DNA of 8,030 bases from Spirochaetales bacterium (GCA_007123465.1 SKLB01000308.1:1-8030), one strand, 5' to 3'; counted from the first letter of the stretch, positions 1-6,497 are shown. Numbers and translations: made by a program. Notes: generated from the sequence alone by a model not told the origin.

Positions 1-932
1 ACCAGGCTCTTGGAAAGCCCGGTAACCAGATCCGAGAGCTTCAGCACCGCAAACACGCGATCGGTGTAGGCGGTCAGCGTCAGATCGAGCATTGTCAGCG
101 AGATGATCAATCCGCCGATCAGTCCAATCACAATTGACAGCGACGCCAGCAGCGGCATGGCCACCGTCATCGCCTGAAACTTGGGCACCACTACGTAGTC
201 GATGGGATCGATACCCATGGTGCGCAGCGCATCGAGCTCGTCACTGACCTTCATGGTGGCGATCTCTGACGCAATGGCCGAGCCACTGCGCCCGGCAATG
301 ATGATGGCGGTCATCAGCGGCCCCATCTCGCGCACCATCGAGATCGCCAGCAGGTCCGCCACAAAGATGTTGGCGCCGAACTGGCGCAACTGCGCCGCTG
401 ACTGCAGCGCCAGAATCCAGCCGATGATCAGCGATAACAGTCCCACAATGCCAACCGCGTCGGCTCCGATGATGCGCAGGTTCTCGATAACCGCACCGCG
501 CTTGTGACCACGGGAACCAAACAGCGACCATATCGAGCGGTGGAACACCTCGGCGCAGAGCTGCATTGCCTCGCTGACGGTATCGCGCAGCATCAGCGTC
601 CAGGATCCCAGGCGCTCGAGCAGCGAGGGGTAGCGAAGGCTGGAGGCTGCGTCATCTGCGTCTGCGCGCAGCAGATCAATTGCGGCGCTGACCTCCGGCG
701 AGGCGCCGACCACGCTGCACTGCTGTCCCTGCTGCGCAGCGATCTCATCGATAAGCGCCAGCCCGGCGCTGTCGATGCGCGTAACGCCGGCGATATCGAT
801 CCGCTCAACCGTTACCCCGCGGCGAAACCCCATACGCTTGCGCAGACGGCGGGTGTAGACCGCGTAGAGCCGCGGAACGCTACCGTAGACAAGGTCTCCC
901 TCCAGATAGAGCGTTGCCTGCTTCAGTCTCAT
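1..932 (-). CDS. mlaE: STAS-MlaE fusion: ABC lipid transporter permease (partial, runs off left edge)
   Basis: This is the permease subunit of an MCE/Mla-type ABC transporter that moves phospholipid or other hydrophobic substrate between the inner membrane and the periplasm. I translated 310 codons; the C-terminus lies outside the window. Residues 1 to about 92 look like a STAS domain, with the core pattern DIAGVTRIDSAGLALI at 46-61. Residues 140-310 are the MlaE permease domain: hydrophobic segments near 155-175 and 255-282, and the family signature at 201-244 (REMGPLMTAIIIAGRSGSA, then EIATMKVSDELDALRTMGID). That loop is where this family contacts the ATPase. Fused STAS-MlaE proteins are known and usually about 370 residues long, so some 60 residues are probably missing. 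The ATG at 932-930 is the first usable start: an in-frame TGA, the stop of the preceding gene, lies at 953-951. There is only a weak GAG as ribosome site, so coupling to the gene 18 nt upstream is likely. The partner ATPase (mlaF type) is not seen and probably follows. Family is certain; the substrate is inferred. Confidence 0.9.
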   Translation of the reverse strand, partial: MRLKQATLYLEGDLVYGSVPRLYAVYTRRLRKRMGFRRGVTVERIDIAGVTRIDSAGLALIDEIAAQQGQQCSVVGASPEVSAAIDLLRADADDAASSLRYPSLLERLGSWTLMLRDTVSEAMQLCAEVFHRSIWSLFGSRGHKRGAVIENLRIIGADAVGIVGLLSLIIGWILALQSAAQLRQFGANIFVADLLAISMVREMGPLMTAIIIAGRSGSAIASEIATMKVSDELDALRTMGIDPIDYVVVPKFQAMTVAMPLLASLSIVIGLIGGLIISLTMLDLTLTAYTDRVFAVLKLSDLVTGLSKSL

Positions 933-950
933 GCCGGACTCATGCTGGAC

Positions 951-1571
951 TCACGATCGCTGGTAGTAGGTGATCACCCGATCACCGAACTCGACCGCTT
1001 CTTCGAGCAGAATAGTGTTGACGCGCAGCACAAACGTTGCAATCCGGTTATCCGGCAGTGGGTCGAAGCGCTCAAAGCGATGCTCGACCAGTACCGTCTG
1101 GTCTGCCTGACGCCGCAGCAGCAGCACCGCTGCAACACGGGCCTGCGGTTCAATGTTATTGCAGCAGATATGCTCCACTACGCGCAGTTCGCTGTAGACT
1201 TCGAGATCGGGCCGCTGCACGCGGTGGTGACGCTGTATCTCTTCGAACAGCGTACGCTCGCGCAACGAGTCGGCCAGCAGATCCGCCATGGCAACACCGA
1301 GGTCTACGCCCCACAGGTCTGTGGCGCGGTAGCTTATCTGTGGCCCGCCGCTGCGCTGAACGATCTGGCGCCGCTCGTAGGTTCGATTGACGCGACCGTC
1401 CAGCACGTGCACGACCTCGGGAATCGGCTGAGCGGGCGAAGAACCAATCTCCACGCCGGGCTGCTGATAGTCGATCACGTAGTAGTTGGGCGGCGCCGGC
1501 GCCGGCGCCAGCAGACATCCGCTGAGCAGCGCGCTCAGCACAAAGCCGATCAGGACGCGTAGGCTGCTTAT
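951..1571 (-). CDS. ABC-transport auxiliary lipoprotein of the Mla/MCE operon (probable AUA start)
   Basis: A small lipoprotein lies between an MCE-domain gene and a permease gene. That position and its style match the ABC-type transport auxiliary lipoprotein family (PqiC-like), which partners MCE proteins at the outer membrane. With the start at 1571 the protein has 206 residues. Its N-terminus is a textbook lipoprotein signal: Arg5, hydrophobic core VLIGFVLSALL, lipobox LSGC with Cys19, then a short Ala-Pro linker (APAPAPP). The only standard start nearby is GTG at 1541-1539. It would leave 8 residues before the Cys, with no positive charge and no ribosome site. The codon at 1571-1569 is ATA. 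It lies 6 nt after a perfect GAGGAGG and overlaps the TAA of the preceding gene (ATAA). I therefore prefer the AUA start, with GTG at 1541 as the conventional alternative. The body (residues 25-206) is an alternating beta/alpha sequence ending DRVITYYQRS. It contains CC at about 138-139, odd for a secreted protein. Family is moderately sure; lipoprotein nature is strong. Confidence 0.78.
   Translation of the reverse strand: MSSLRVLIGFVLSALLSGCLLAPAPAPPNYYVIDYQQPGVEIGSSPAQPIPEVVHVLDGRVNRTYERRQIVQRSGGPQISYRATDLWGVDLGVAMADLLADSLRERTLFEEIQRHHRVQRPDLEVYSELRVVEHICCNNIEPQARVAAVLLLRRQADQTVLVEHRFERFDPLPDNRIATFVLRVNTILLEEAVEFGDRVITYYQRS
1492..1509. repeat. Triple tandem GGCGCC within lipoprotein gene
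   Basis: Three perfect head-to-tail copies of the palindromic hexamer GGCGCC. On the minus strand they encode the Ala-Pro linker just after the lipidated cysteine. Each hexamer encodes one Ala-Pro pair, so gain or loss of a copy would change linker length without a frameshift. The tract is also self-complementary. Confidence 0.85.
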
Positions 1572-2449
1572 CGTGAACCTCCTCGAGTGCGCAACAGGGC
1601 GCCGGGGTTTTCACTTATCTGCAGTGCAAAGTCATTGAGGTAGATCATGGTCTCGCGCAGCACCTCGATCGAACTTACCAGATTACGGCGACTCTGCATA
1701 ACCGTCAGGTCGATATCAGCGATTGTCTGGCCAGCGCGTTCGGTTGTGCGGTTGATGTTGTCGATCATGGCCGGCAGATCGAGTTCAGCGGTCTGTTCGT
1801 CGATCCGCGCAATCACACTGCGGAACGATACCGAAGACGCCGCTACATTGTCACTGGCAACCTGCATGTTGGCAAGGATGATGCCGACAGTTTCGCGGTT
1901 CTCGTATACCAGGGCGTTGAGGTTGGCCAGCAGTTCGGCAAACTGCCTGCGGTTTGCCTCATCCAGCAGCTCAGAAACGTCTCCCAGCACGCTCTGCAGG
2001 CCAAGCGCAATGCTCTCGGCCGGCTGCGTGAAGCGTGCAAAGGCGCTGCGGCCGGCGGAAATCTGTTGCCCGCTTCTCAGGATAGGCGCCTCGTTACTGC
2101 CACCGGTCAGCTCGATCTGCATCAGACCGGTGATACCCACCGGAACCAGCTGTGCCTGCGCGTCGGCCGGAATGCGCGTGCCCTCGGCAACACTGATTTC
2201 TACGACCACGGTGCTTACATCGTCGGGGTGCAGGAACATACCGTTGACCGTGCCGATGTCGATTCCCTGGTATCGAACCGTCCCGCCGACCTGCAGCCCG
2301 TTGACCGACGTATCGGTATAGTGGATCTCGTAATCGTCGTAGTGGCGAAACCACTCGCTGCCGGCAATCGAGAAGAAAAACAGAAACAGAACGCTAACCG
2401 AAATCAGAACAAAGAGCCCGACGCGCAGTTTGCTTGTCCGGCTAACCAT
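1568..2449 (-). CDS. mlaD: MlaD-like MCE-domain protein, membrane-anchored lipid-binding subunit
   Basis: This is a 293-residue substrate-binding subunit of an Mla-type lipid ABC transporter, anchored in the inner membrane and facing the periplasm. MCE proteins form hexameric rings with a lipid-conducting pore on top of the MlaE permease. An N-terminal membrane helix spans about 9-29 (LRVGLFVLISVSVLFLFFFS). The MCE domain spans about 40-118, with the signature VNGLQVGGTVRYQGIDIGTV at 49-68 and the closing VPVGITGLMQIEL at 102-114. From about 145 to 280 the chain is predicted helical/coiled-coil, rich in Ala, Leu, Glu and Asn, which may form an elongated tube above the ring. It ends with ENPGALLRTRG, a tail typical of this family. 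The ATG at 2449-2447 has AGAGG 6-7 nt upstream and a near-consensus promoter about 40-75 nt upstream, so it heads the operon. Its stop overlaps the likely start of the lipoprotein gene. Longer than E. coli MlaD (183 residues), but ordinary for the long-helix subgroup. Confidence 0.92.
   Translation of the reverse strand: MVSRTSKLRVGLFVLISVSVLFLFFFSIAGSEWFRHYDDYEIHYTDTSVNGLQVGGTVRYQGIDIGTVNGMFLHPDDVSTVVVEISVAEGTRIPADAQAQLVPVGITGLMQIELTGGSNEAPILRSGQQISAGRSAFARFTQPAESIALGLQSVLGDVSELLDEANRRQFAELLANLNALVYENRETVGIILANMQVASDNVAASSVSFRSVIARIDEQTAELDLPAMIDNINRTTERAGQTIADIDLTVMQSRRNLVSSIEVLRETMIYLNDFALQISENPGALLRTRGGSR
1578..1584 (-). promoter_or_regulatory. Strong Shine-Dalgarno GAGGAGG that decides the lipoprotein start
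   Basis: GAGGAGG on the minus strand (1584-1578) is the best ribosome binding site in the window. It lies inside the last codons of the MlaD-like gene, before its TAA (1570-1568). Its ideal spacing (6 nt, TTCACG) points to ATA at 1571-1569. It sits 36 nt from the only conventional start (GTG at 1541), much too far for direct use. Confidence 0.75.
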
Positions 2450-2494
2450 AGACTACCTCTCTCGGCCACGGCACGCCAACCTCAGGATGCCCTC

Positions 2495-2523
2495 ATATTA
2501 GGCACTGCGTCCTGAACCGTCAA
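2495..2523 (-). promoter_or_regulatory. Sigma-70-type promoter of the mla-like operon
   Basis: Read on the minus strand: TTGACG (2523-2518), a 17-nt spacer, then TAATAT (2500-2495). This is 5/6 at -35, close to consensus at -10, and has ideal spacing. Transcription should start near 2488, giving a leader of about 39 nt before the mlaD ATG at 2449. The leader contains the AGAGG ribosome site. It is the best promoter in the window, which fits steady expression. Called from sequence match only. Confidence 0.75.
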
Positions 2524-2557
2524 GTTCCCGCTGTACTTCTGTTTCAGCTGCCAACCG

Positions 2558-2566
2558 TGCTACAAT
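2558..2566 (+). promoter_or_regulatory. Extended -10 promoter of gltA
   Basis: TGCTACAAT (2558-2566) is an extended -10 element (TGn plus TACAAT, 5/6 match to TATAAT). No good -35 is seen 16-18 nt upstream (TCTGTT or similar), as is common for extended -10 promoters. Transcription would begin near 2573. That lies after an in-frame GTG at 2557 and therefore supports the ATG at 2599 as the real gltA start, with a leader of about 26 nt. It faces away from the mla promoter; the two occupy 2495-2566. Confidence 0.6.
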
Positions 2567-2598
2567 CCGCAGCAGCACAGACAGGAGAGAAACCGAAA

Positions 2599-3999
2599 AT
2601 GCAGCATCAGAGCGAAGAACACAAAACGATAACCGAGTTGATTATGCAGGCCAGGCGCGAAGCAACCGCTGAGACCGATACCGAGCCGGAACCCGGGTTG
2701 ACCAGCGCGGTCGACTGGCCGGTGGCGTGTACCGTTGGACCCGGCCTCGAAGGGGCAATCGCCTGCGAGACCCGGGTCGGCTACGTCAACGGCAAGAAGG
2801 GCTGGCTGATATACCGCGGCTACGACATCTTTGACCTCTGCGCGCATTCCAGCTACGAGGAGGTCTCGTACCTGCTGCTGCACGGTCAACTGCCGTCAAG
2901 GAGCGAGTTTGAGGAGTACAGTAACCGGCTGCGCCGGTACCGCGATATCGGTCAGACGCTGCGGTTGTTCATGAACTTCCCGATCGAGCAGTTGCACCCG
3001 ATGGCCGCGCTGCGCCTGGGTACCAACCTCATGCGCCAGAAACAGACCTATCGCGACCTGGACGTGGACCCCGACCACGCCCCAATTGCCGCCGACGAGG
3101 ACTCGATTGCCATGGAGACCCCACCGTTGGGTGAGAAGGAGGCAATCTACGAGTTTACCAGCGGCGCGCATACACGGCCCGAAAGAGCCTCGGAGGACCT
3201 GACCGGCAGCGAAGATATCGACAGCTGCTATCATCTGATATCCGGCGTGGCAACCCTGGCGGCAGCTATTGTACGGCTGCGGCGCGGCAAGTTTCCGCTG
3301 GAGCCACGGCAGGATCTGAGCCACGCGGCCAACCTGCTCTACATGATCAACGGCGAGGTCCCGTCGATACTCGAGGAACGCATTATGGACATCAACCTGA
3401 TCCTGCACGCCGACCACGGAATGAACGCCAGCACATTTGCCACTATGGTGGTGGCCTCGACACTGTCGGACATCTACTTCTCGATTGGCGCCGGGATCAG
3501 CGCGCTCAACGGGCCGCTGCACGGAGGCGCCAACGAACAGGTCATCAAGACGCTTGGCGAAATAGGCAGCCCCGACAACGTTGACCGCTGGTTTGAGACC
3601 GCCCTGGCAGAAAAGCGCAAGATCCCCGGATTTGGTCACCGCGTCTATAAAGCCTACGATCCACGCGCCAGAATCCTGGCCCCACTCGCCGAGCGCATGG
3701 CCGCCAGCCGCCCCGAACTGCACCAGCTGTACCAGACCGCCAAGAAACTGGAACAGCGCGTTGTGGCTGAATACGGCGAACAGAAGAAGCTCTTCCCCAA
3801 CGTCGACTTCTACTCAGGACTGCTCTACAGAGCGATGTCGATTCCGCAGAACTTCTTCACCCCGTTGTTTGCCGTATCGCGGGTTGCCGGATGGACTGCG
3901 CGCGTGATCGAGTATCTGGAACACAACCGAATATTCCGACCGCGCGCTATCTATACCGGAGAACTGACTGCACAGTATCGCAGTATCGATACGCGCTGA
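2599..3999 (+). CDS. gltA: Citrate synthase (GltA family) with an acidic insertion
   Basis: Condenses acetyl-CoA and oxaloacetate to citrate in the cytoplasm, the entry step of the TCA cycle and of 2-oxoglutarate/glutamate synthesis. The protein has 466 residues. Family blocks in order: GWLIYRGYDIFDL (68-80), HPMAALRLGTNL (133-144), LILHADHGMNASTF (267-280), GPLHGGANEQV (305-315), KIPGFGHRVYKAYDPRA (341-357), PNVDFYSGLLYRAMSIP (400-416), and TARVIEYLE (433-441) with IFRPRAIYTG (445-454). Expected catalytic residues His273, His308 and Asp403 are present, as are His347/Arg348 and Arg435 for substrate binding, so the enzyme should be active. It is longer than the typical 370-430. It has about 40 extra residues at the N-terminus and an acidic segment at about 150-208 where shorter enzymes have some 20-25 residues. 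Start ATG 2599 has AGGAGAG at 2583-2589; an in-frame GTG at 2557 precedes the predicted transcription start. Methylcitrate synthase activity cannot be excluded, but no prp genes are nearby. Confidence 0.95.
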   Translation: MQHQSEEHKTITELIMQARREATAETDTEPEPGLTSAVDWPVACTVGPGLEGAIACETRVGYVNGKKGWLIYRGYDIFDLCAHSSYEEVSYLLLHGQLPSRSEFEEYSNRLRRYRDIGQTLRLFMNFPIEQLHPMAALRLGTNLMRQKQTYRDLDVDPDHAPIAADEDSIAMETPPLGEKEAIYEFTSGAHTRPERASEDLTGSEDIDSCYHLISGVATLAAAIVRLRRGKFPLEPRQDLSHAANLLYMINGEVPSILEERIMDINLILHADHGMNASTFATMVVASTLSDIYFSIGAGISALNGPLHGGANEQVIKTLGEIGSPDNVDRWFETALAEKRKIPGFGHRVYKAYDPRARILAPLAERMAASRPELHQLYQTAKKLEQRVVAEYGEQKKLFPNVDFYSGLLYRAMSIPQNFFTPLFAVSRVAGWTARVIEYLEHNRIFRPRAIYTGELTAQYRSIDTR

Positions 4000-4006
4000 G
4001 ATCCCG

Positions 4007-4747
4007 CTATCCTGCCAGCGCCGAGGCGCACATTACCGCCGCGGCAACCGCGGCGGTCTCAACCCGCAGTACGCGCGGGCCCAGGCCAACGCTGAGCCAG
4101 GAACGTTTGTGGAACAGCGCCCGCTCGGCTGCGGTCCAGCCGCGCTCACTACCCACCGCGTAGACCAGCGGCGCTTCGACACGTGCCGCGTAACTGAATC
4201 CGGTTCCCGCCGTGGAGGACACGGCTTCGTCAAAGAAGAGACGGGTGCGCGGCGCTGCACCGCCAAACTGGTCAAGCAGTTCCAGGCCGTGCGCCACTGA
4301 ACGCGCGCGGTAAACCTGCGGCAGAGCGGTGGCGCCCGCCTGCTCAGCGCCTTCTATCAGATAGCGGCGCCAGCTCTCGGCCTGCCACAGCTTGCTGCAA
4401 AGATAGCTGCGTTCGCCCAGTTCGGTAGCGCAGACCACAACCCGCGCAACGCCAACCGCGCTCAGATCGCGCAGAATGCGTTTGAGCACAATCGGTCGCG
4501 GATGCCCCAGCAGACAGGTTATCGGCAGCAGCGCCGGAGGCGGGTCATCGTTGAGCTCAAAGTCCAGCGTGATCTCGCGGTCATCGATCGAGCGTACGGT
4601 GGCGTGGCCCACACCAGCCTCGATTACGCCAACCTGCACGCTGTTTCCCGGCTGCAGCTTCAGAATGCGCAGCATGTGCTGCGCGCGGTGATCCGTCAGC
4701 GCCAGCGGTCTACCGATTTCCTGCGGCGCAAAGAGCACGCGGTTCAT
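4007..4747 (-). CDS. rsmE: RsmE-family 16S rRNA (uracil-1498-N3)-methyltransferase
   Basis: A SAM-dependent SPOUT-class enzyme expected to methylate N3 of U1498 in helix 44 of 16S rRNA. It has 246 residues, the usual family length. The N-terminal PUA-like domain (about 1-68) carries HRAQHMLRILKLQPGN (20-35). The SPOUT domain follows with CLLGHPRPIVLKRILRDLSAVGV (78-100), TELGERSYL (108-116), IEGAEQAGATALPQV (131-145), AVGSERGW (197-204) and the SAM-knot signature LGPRVLRVETA (222-232). Two blocks deviate from the usual enzyme: GSERGW replaces GPEGG(F/W), and RDLSAVGV replaces QKATELGV. I recall similar variants in spirochaetes. The ATG at 4747-4745 overlaps the TGA of the TetR gene (ATGA) and there is no separate ribosome site, so it is translationally coupled as the last gene of a three-gene operon. 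Its end faces gltA, with 7 nt between the stops. Family is sure; exact target is by family. Confidence 0.88.
   Translation of the reverse strand: MNRVLFAPQEIGRPLALTDHRAQHMLRILKLQPGNSVQVGVIEAGVGHATVRSIDDREITLDFELNDDPPPALLPITCLLGHPRPIVLKRILRDLSAVGVARVVVCATELGERSYLCSKLWQAESWRRYLIEGAEQAGATALPQVYRARSVAHGLELLDQFGGAAPRTRLFFDEAVSSTAGTGFSYAARVEAPLVYAVGSERGWTAAERALFHKRSWLSVGLGPRVLRVETAAVAAAVMCASALAG
4035..4057. terminator. Perfect GC-rich hairpin between convergent gltA and rsmE (candidate)
   Basis: ACCGCCGCGG, loop CAA, CCGCGGCGGT: a perfect 10-bp stem with a 3-nt loop. It starts 36 nt after the gltA stop and lies inside the last codons of rsmE (ETAAVAAAV region). No T-run follows on either strand, so it is not a standard intrinsic terminator. 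It could stall polymerase from both directions or protect the gltA 3' end. It may also be only a by-product of GC-rich Ala/Val codons. Confidence 0.35.
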
Positions 4748-5316
4748 ATCAGCTGGGTGCGCGCGGCGGCCAGGTAGCGGGTGATACCATCCAGCGAATC
4801 CGTGCGCACTCCGAGCAGGTGCTGGACAAGCAGGCCGTCAATCAACGGCAGAATGATGCGCGCCAGCGTCGAGTAGTCTTCCTGGTTATCGTTAATCTTG
4901 CGCAGCCCCTCTTCTATCAGACGCGTCCAGTGCTGATACTCCTGAACAAAACGCTGTTTGAGCGACGGGTTGCCGGTAAGCGCATCCTGGATCAGGTAGA
5001 CGTGGATATGTCCGCGCGTCTCAGATGAGATGATTGTGCGAAACACCACTTTGAGCAATTCCTCGGGTTGCAGCCCCTGGCGGCTCTCTTCGATCCAGGC
5101 AAAGATCTTTTCTGTGATGTGGCGCATATGGCGCTCGCTGATGTCAAAGATCAACTCGCCCTTGGACGGGTAGTAGTAGTACAGCGTACCCTTGCTGATA
5201 CCGGTCTCACGCGCGATGTCAGCCAGGCTGGTATCCGCTATGCCCTTCTCGATAATCAGGCGCGAGGCAACCTGGATGATCTTCTCGCGATAGCCGGAGC
5301 GTTTTGTTTGTGCCAT
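4744..5316 (-). CDS. TetR/AcrR-family transcriptional regulator
   Basis: A one-component DNA-binding repressor-type protein of 190 residues, normal for TetR. The N-terminal DNA-binding domain covers about 8-58: YREKIIQVASRLIIEKG, then the helix-turn-helix TSLADIARETGISKGTLYYYY (29-49) and PSKGELIFDI. The rest (60-190) is an all-helical ligand-binding/dimer domain without a recognisable subfamily, so the ligand is unknown. The chosen ATG (5316-5314) is 11 nt after the stop of the mutarotase-like gene and gives the usual short N-terminal arm (MAQTKRSGYREKI). In-frame GTG 5325 and TTG 5361 also exist; the latter would overlap the preceding gene by 34 nt. No clear ribosome site precedes any of them, so coupling is likely. 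Its TGA overlaps the rsmE ATG. Possible target: the divergent intergenic region 6498-6558 at the head of its own operon. Confidence 0.92.
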   Translation of the reverse strand: MAQTKRSGYREKIIQVASRLIIEKGIADTSLADIARETGISKGTLYYYYPSKGELIFDISERHMRHITEKIFAWIEESRQGLQPEELLKVVFRTIISSETRGHIHVYLIQDALTGNPSLKQRFVQEYQHWTRLIEEGLRKINDNQEDYSTLARIILPLIDGLLVQHLLGVRTDSLDGITRYLAAARTQLI

Positions 5317-5327
5317 AGCGCGCACTG

Positions 5328-6497
5328 CTATCCAATGGCTCCCGAGAATAGAAGATCCCAATCTACAGCCGCTTCGACCACCTTTCCGGACTGCGAGCTG
5401 AATCGCACTCCGCCCGGGGCAAATGCTGCTGTTTTTACCCGGTCGAACCCGGCCGGAACGCGCGCCACACCCTGGATGTAGTTGATCTGCGTTGGCTTCT
5501 TGGGCGAAAGCGATAGCGCGGTAGGAATGCCGGCTTCGCTGAGCGGGTTCTTCTTCAATGACGGGGCGAGACCCTCGGCCAGGTAGCCGCAGACGTCCTC
5601 CAGACCGATACAGACGTTACGCCCACTCCACGGTGCACCGTGGCGGCCGCGATTCTCCATCCAGAACAACGTGACCGGCAGCAGCGCGGCGTTCTTGAGT
5701 GAGAACCACAGGTACTTCCCACCGGGGAACACCGCGGTAGTCCACGCCGGCTTACGCGATGTTGCCGCCGCTTTCGCTCCCCTGGAAACCAGGCCGGCGA
5801 TATCACAGTACCCTTCGCGCGCCGGAAAGACACCGATATCCACGGTAGCAGGGTCCTTCCAGACCGTGGGAACCTTCTGCATCGAGCGAAATGGCTTGGT
5901 GCCATCCAGCGACGCGTACTCGCCGTCAGCAGTGTAGTACGGCGGCATCGGGCGCGCCAGTCCAAACTCTATCGGACTGGTGGAAATCAGCATACCTCCG
6001 GGCTCCGTGCCCGGATTGAGCGTGGCGTGATGCCCCAGACTGGTTTTCCCGCTGTAGCCTGACAGCTCGTGCTGCAGATAGATAACGCTTTGATCGTCCT
6101 TGAGCAGGATCCGCTTGGTTACCTTCCCCGGACGTTCACGCGTTGCCAGGGTTGCCGAAAACAGCGTACGGCCCTGACCACGCGCGTAACTGTCCAGCGT
6201 CCAGGTTGCGCTAGCCGGCTCACCGTGCACGACGTGATTCTCGCCGCGGTAGGAGTTGTCGGCGCCGAACGGCATGCAGAAAAAGTCCCCGCGCAGCGGC
6301 ACCAGCACCGGTTCAGACAGCACGGGCTTCTCTTCCTGCCACGGACTGACGTAGTAGGGCTGGACCGGGTTCTTGGAATCGCGAAAGAACAGCACCGGTG
6401 CCATCATGCCCCCGAGCTCGGTCAGCGACAGCTCGATACTCTTTGACTCTATGACCCATGAGAGCTGGGTCGCCACGGTTCGTTGGGTTGGTTCCAT
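5328..6497 (-). CDS. Galactose-mutarotase-like (aldose 1-epimerase superfamily) protein
   Basis: A 389-residue protein with no signal peptide or membrane segment, so cytoplasmic. It is a beta-rich sequence that I place, with moderate confidence, in the galactose mutarotase-like superfamily, whose members act on sugar anomers or bind sugars. Supporting blocks: LTELGGMMAPVLF (25-37), PLRGDFFCMPFG (67-78), VVHGEPASATWTL (89-101, like the HG...W of mutarotases), LGHHATLNPG (154-163, like the catalytic-His region) and ENRGRHGAPWSGRNVCIGLED (281-301). Glu300 in the last block is in the position expected for the catalytic base. It is longer than classical GalM (about 340). Start ATG 6497 follows a TATACT -10 box by only 8 nt; no Shine-Dalgarno is present. 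It heads an operon with the TetR and rsmE genes and is divergent from mtlD, which suggests sugar or polyol metabolism. Substrate unknown; it may lack epimerase activity. Confidence 0.75.
   Translation of the reverse strand: MEPTQRTVATQLSWVIESKSIELSLTELGGMMAPVLFFRDSKNPVQPYYVSPWQEEKPVLSEPVLVPLRGDFFCMPFGADNSYRGENHVVHGEPASATWTLDSYARGQGRTLFSATLATRERPGKVTKRILLKDDQSVIYLQHELSGYSGKTSLGHHATLNPGTEPGGMLISTSPIEFGLARPMPPYYTADGEYASLDGTKPFRSMQKVPTVWKDPATVDIGVFPAREGYCDIAGLVSRGAKAAATSRKPAWTTAVFPGGKYLWFSLKNAALLPVTLFWMENRGRHGAPWSGRNVCIGLEDVCGYLAEGLAPSLKKNPLSEAGIPTALSLSPKKPTQINYIQGVARVPAGFDRVKTAAFAPGGVRFSSQSGKVVEAAVDWDLLFSGAIG

Noticed and set aside
504..1562. 352-codon plus-strand open frame across the permease and lipoprotein genes
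   Set aside because: It lies opposite two well-supported genes, has no domain, no hydrophobic pattern and many His/Gln/Arg typical of antisense frames in GC-rich DNA.
2557..2598. Upstream GTG start for citrate synthase
   Set aside because: It lies before the predicted transcription start and has no ribosome site; ATG 2599 has AGGAGAG 9-11 nt upstream.
2896..3723. 275-codon minus-strand open frame opposite gltA
   Set aside because: Covers the catalytic blocks of citrate synthase in antisense; no independent support.
5317..5361. Upstream TTG start of the TetR gene
   Set aside because: Would overlap the preceding gene by 34 nt and add 15 residues not typical of TetR arms; no ribosome site.
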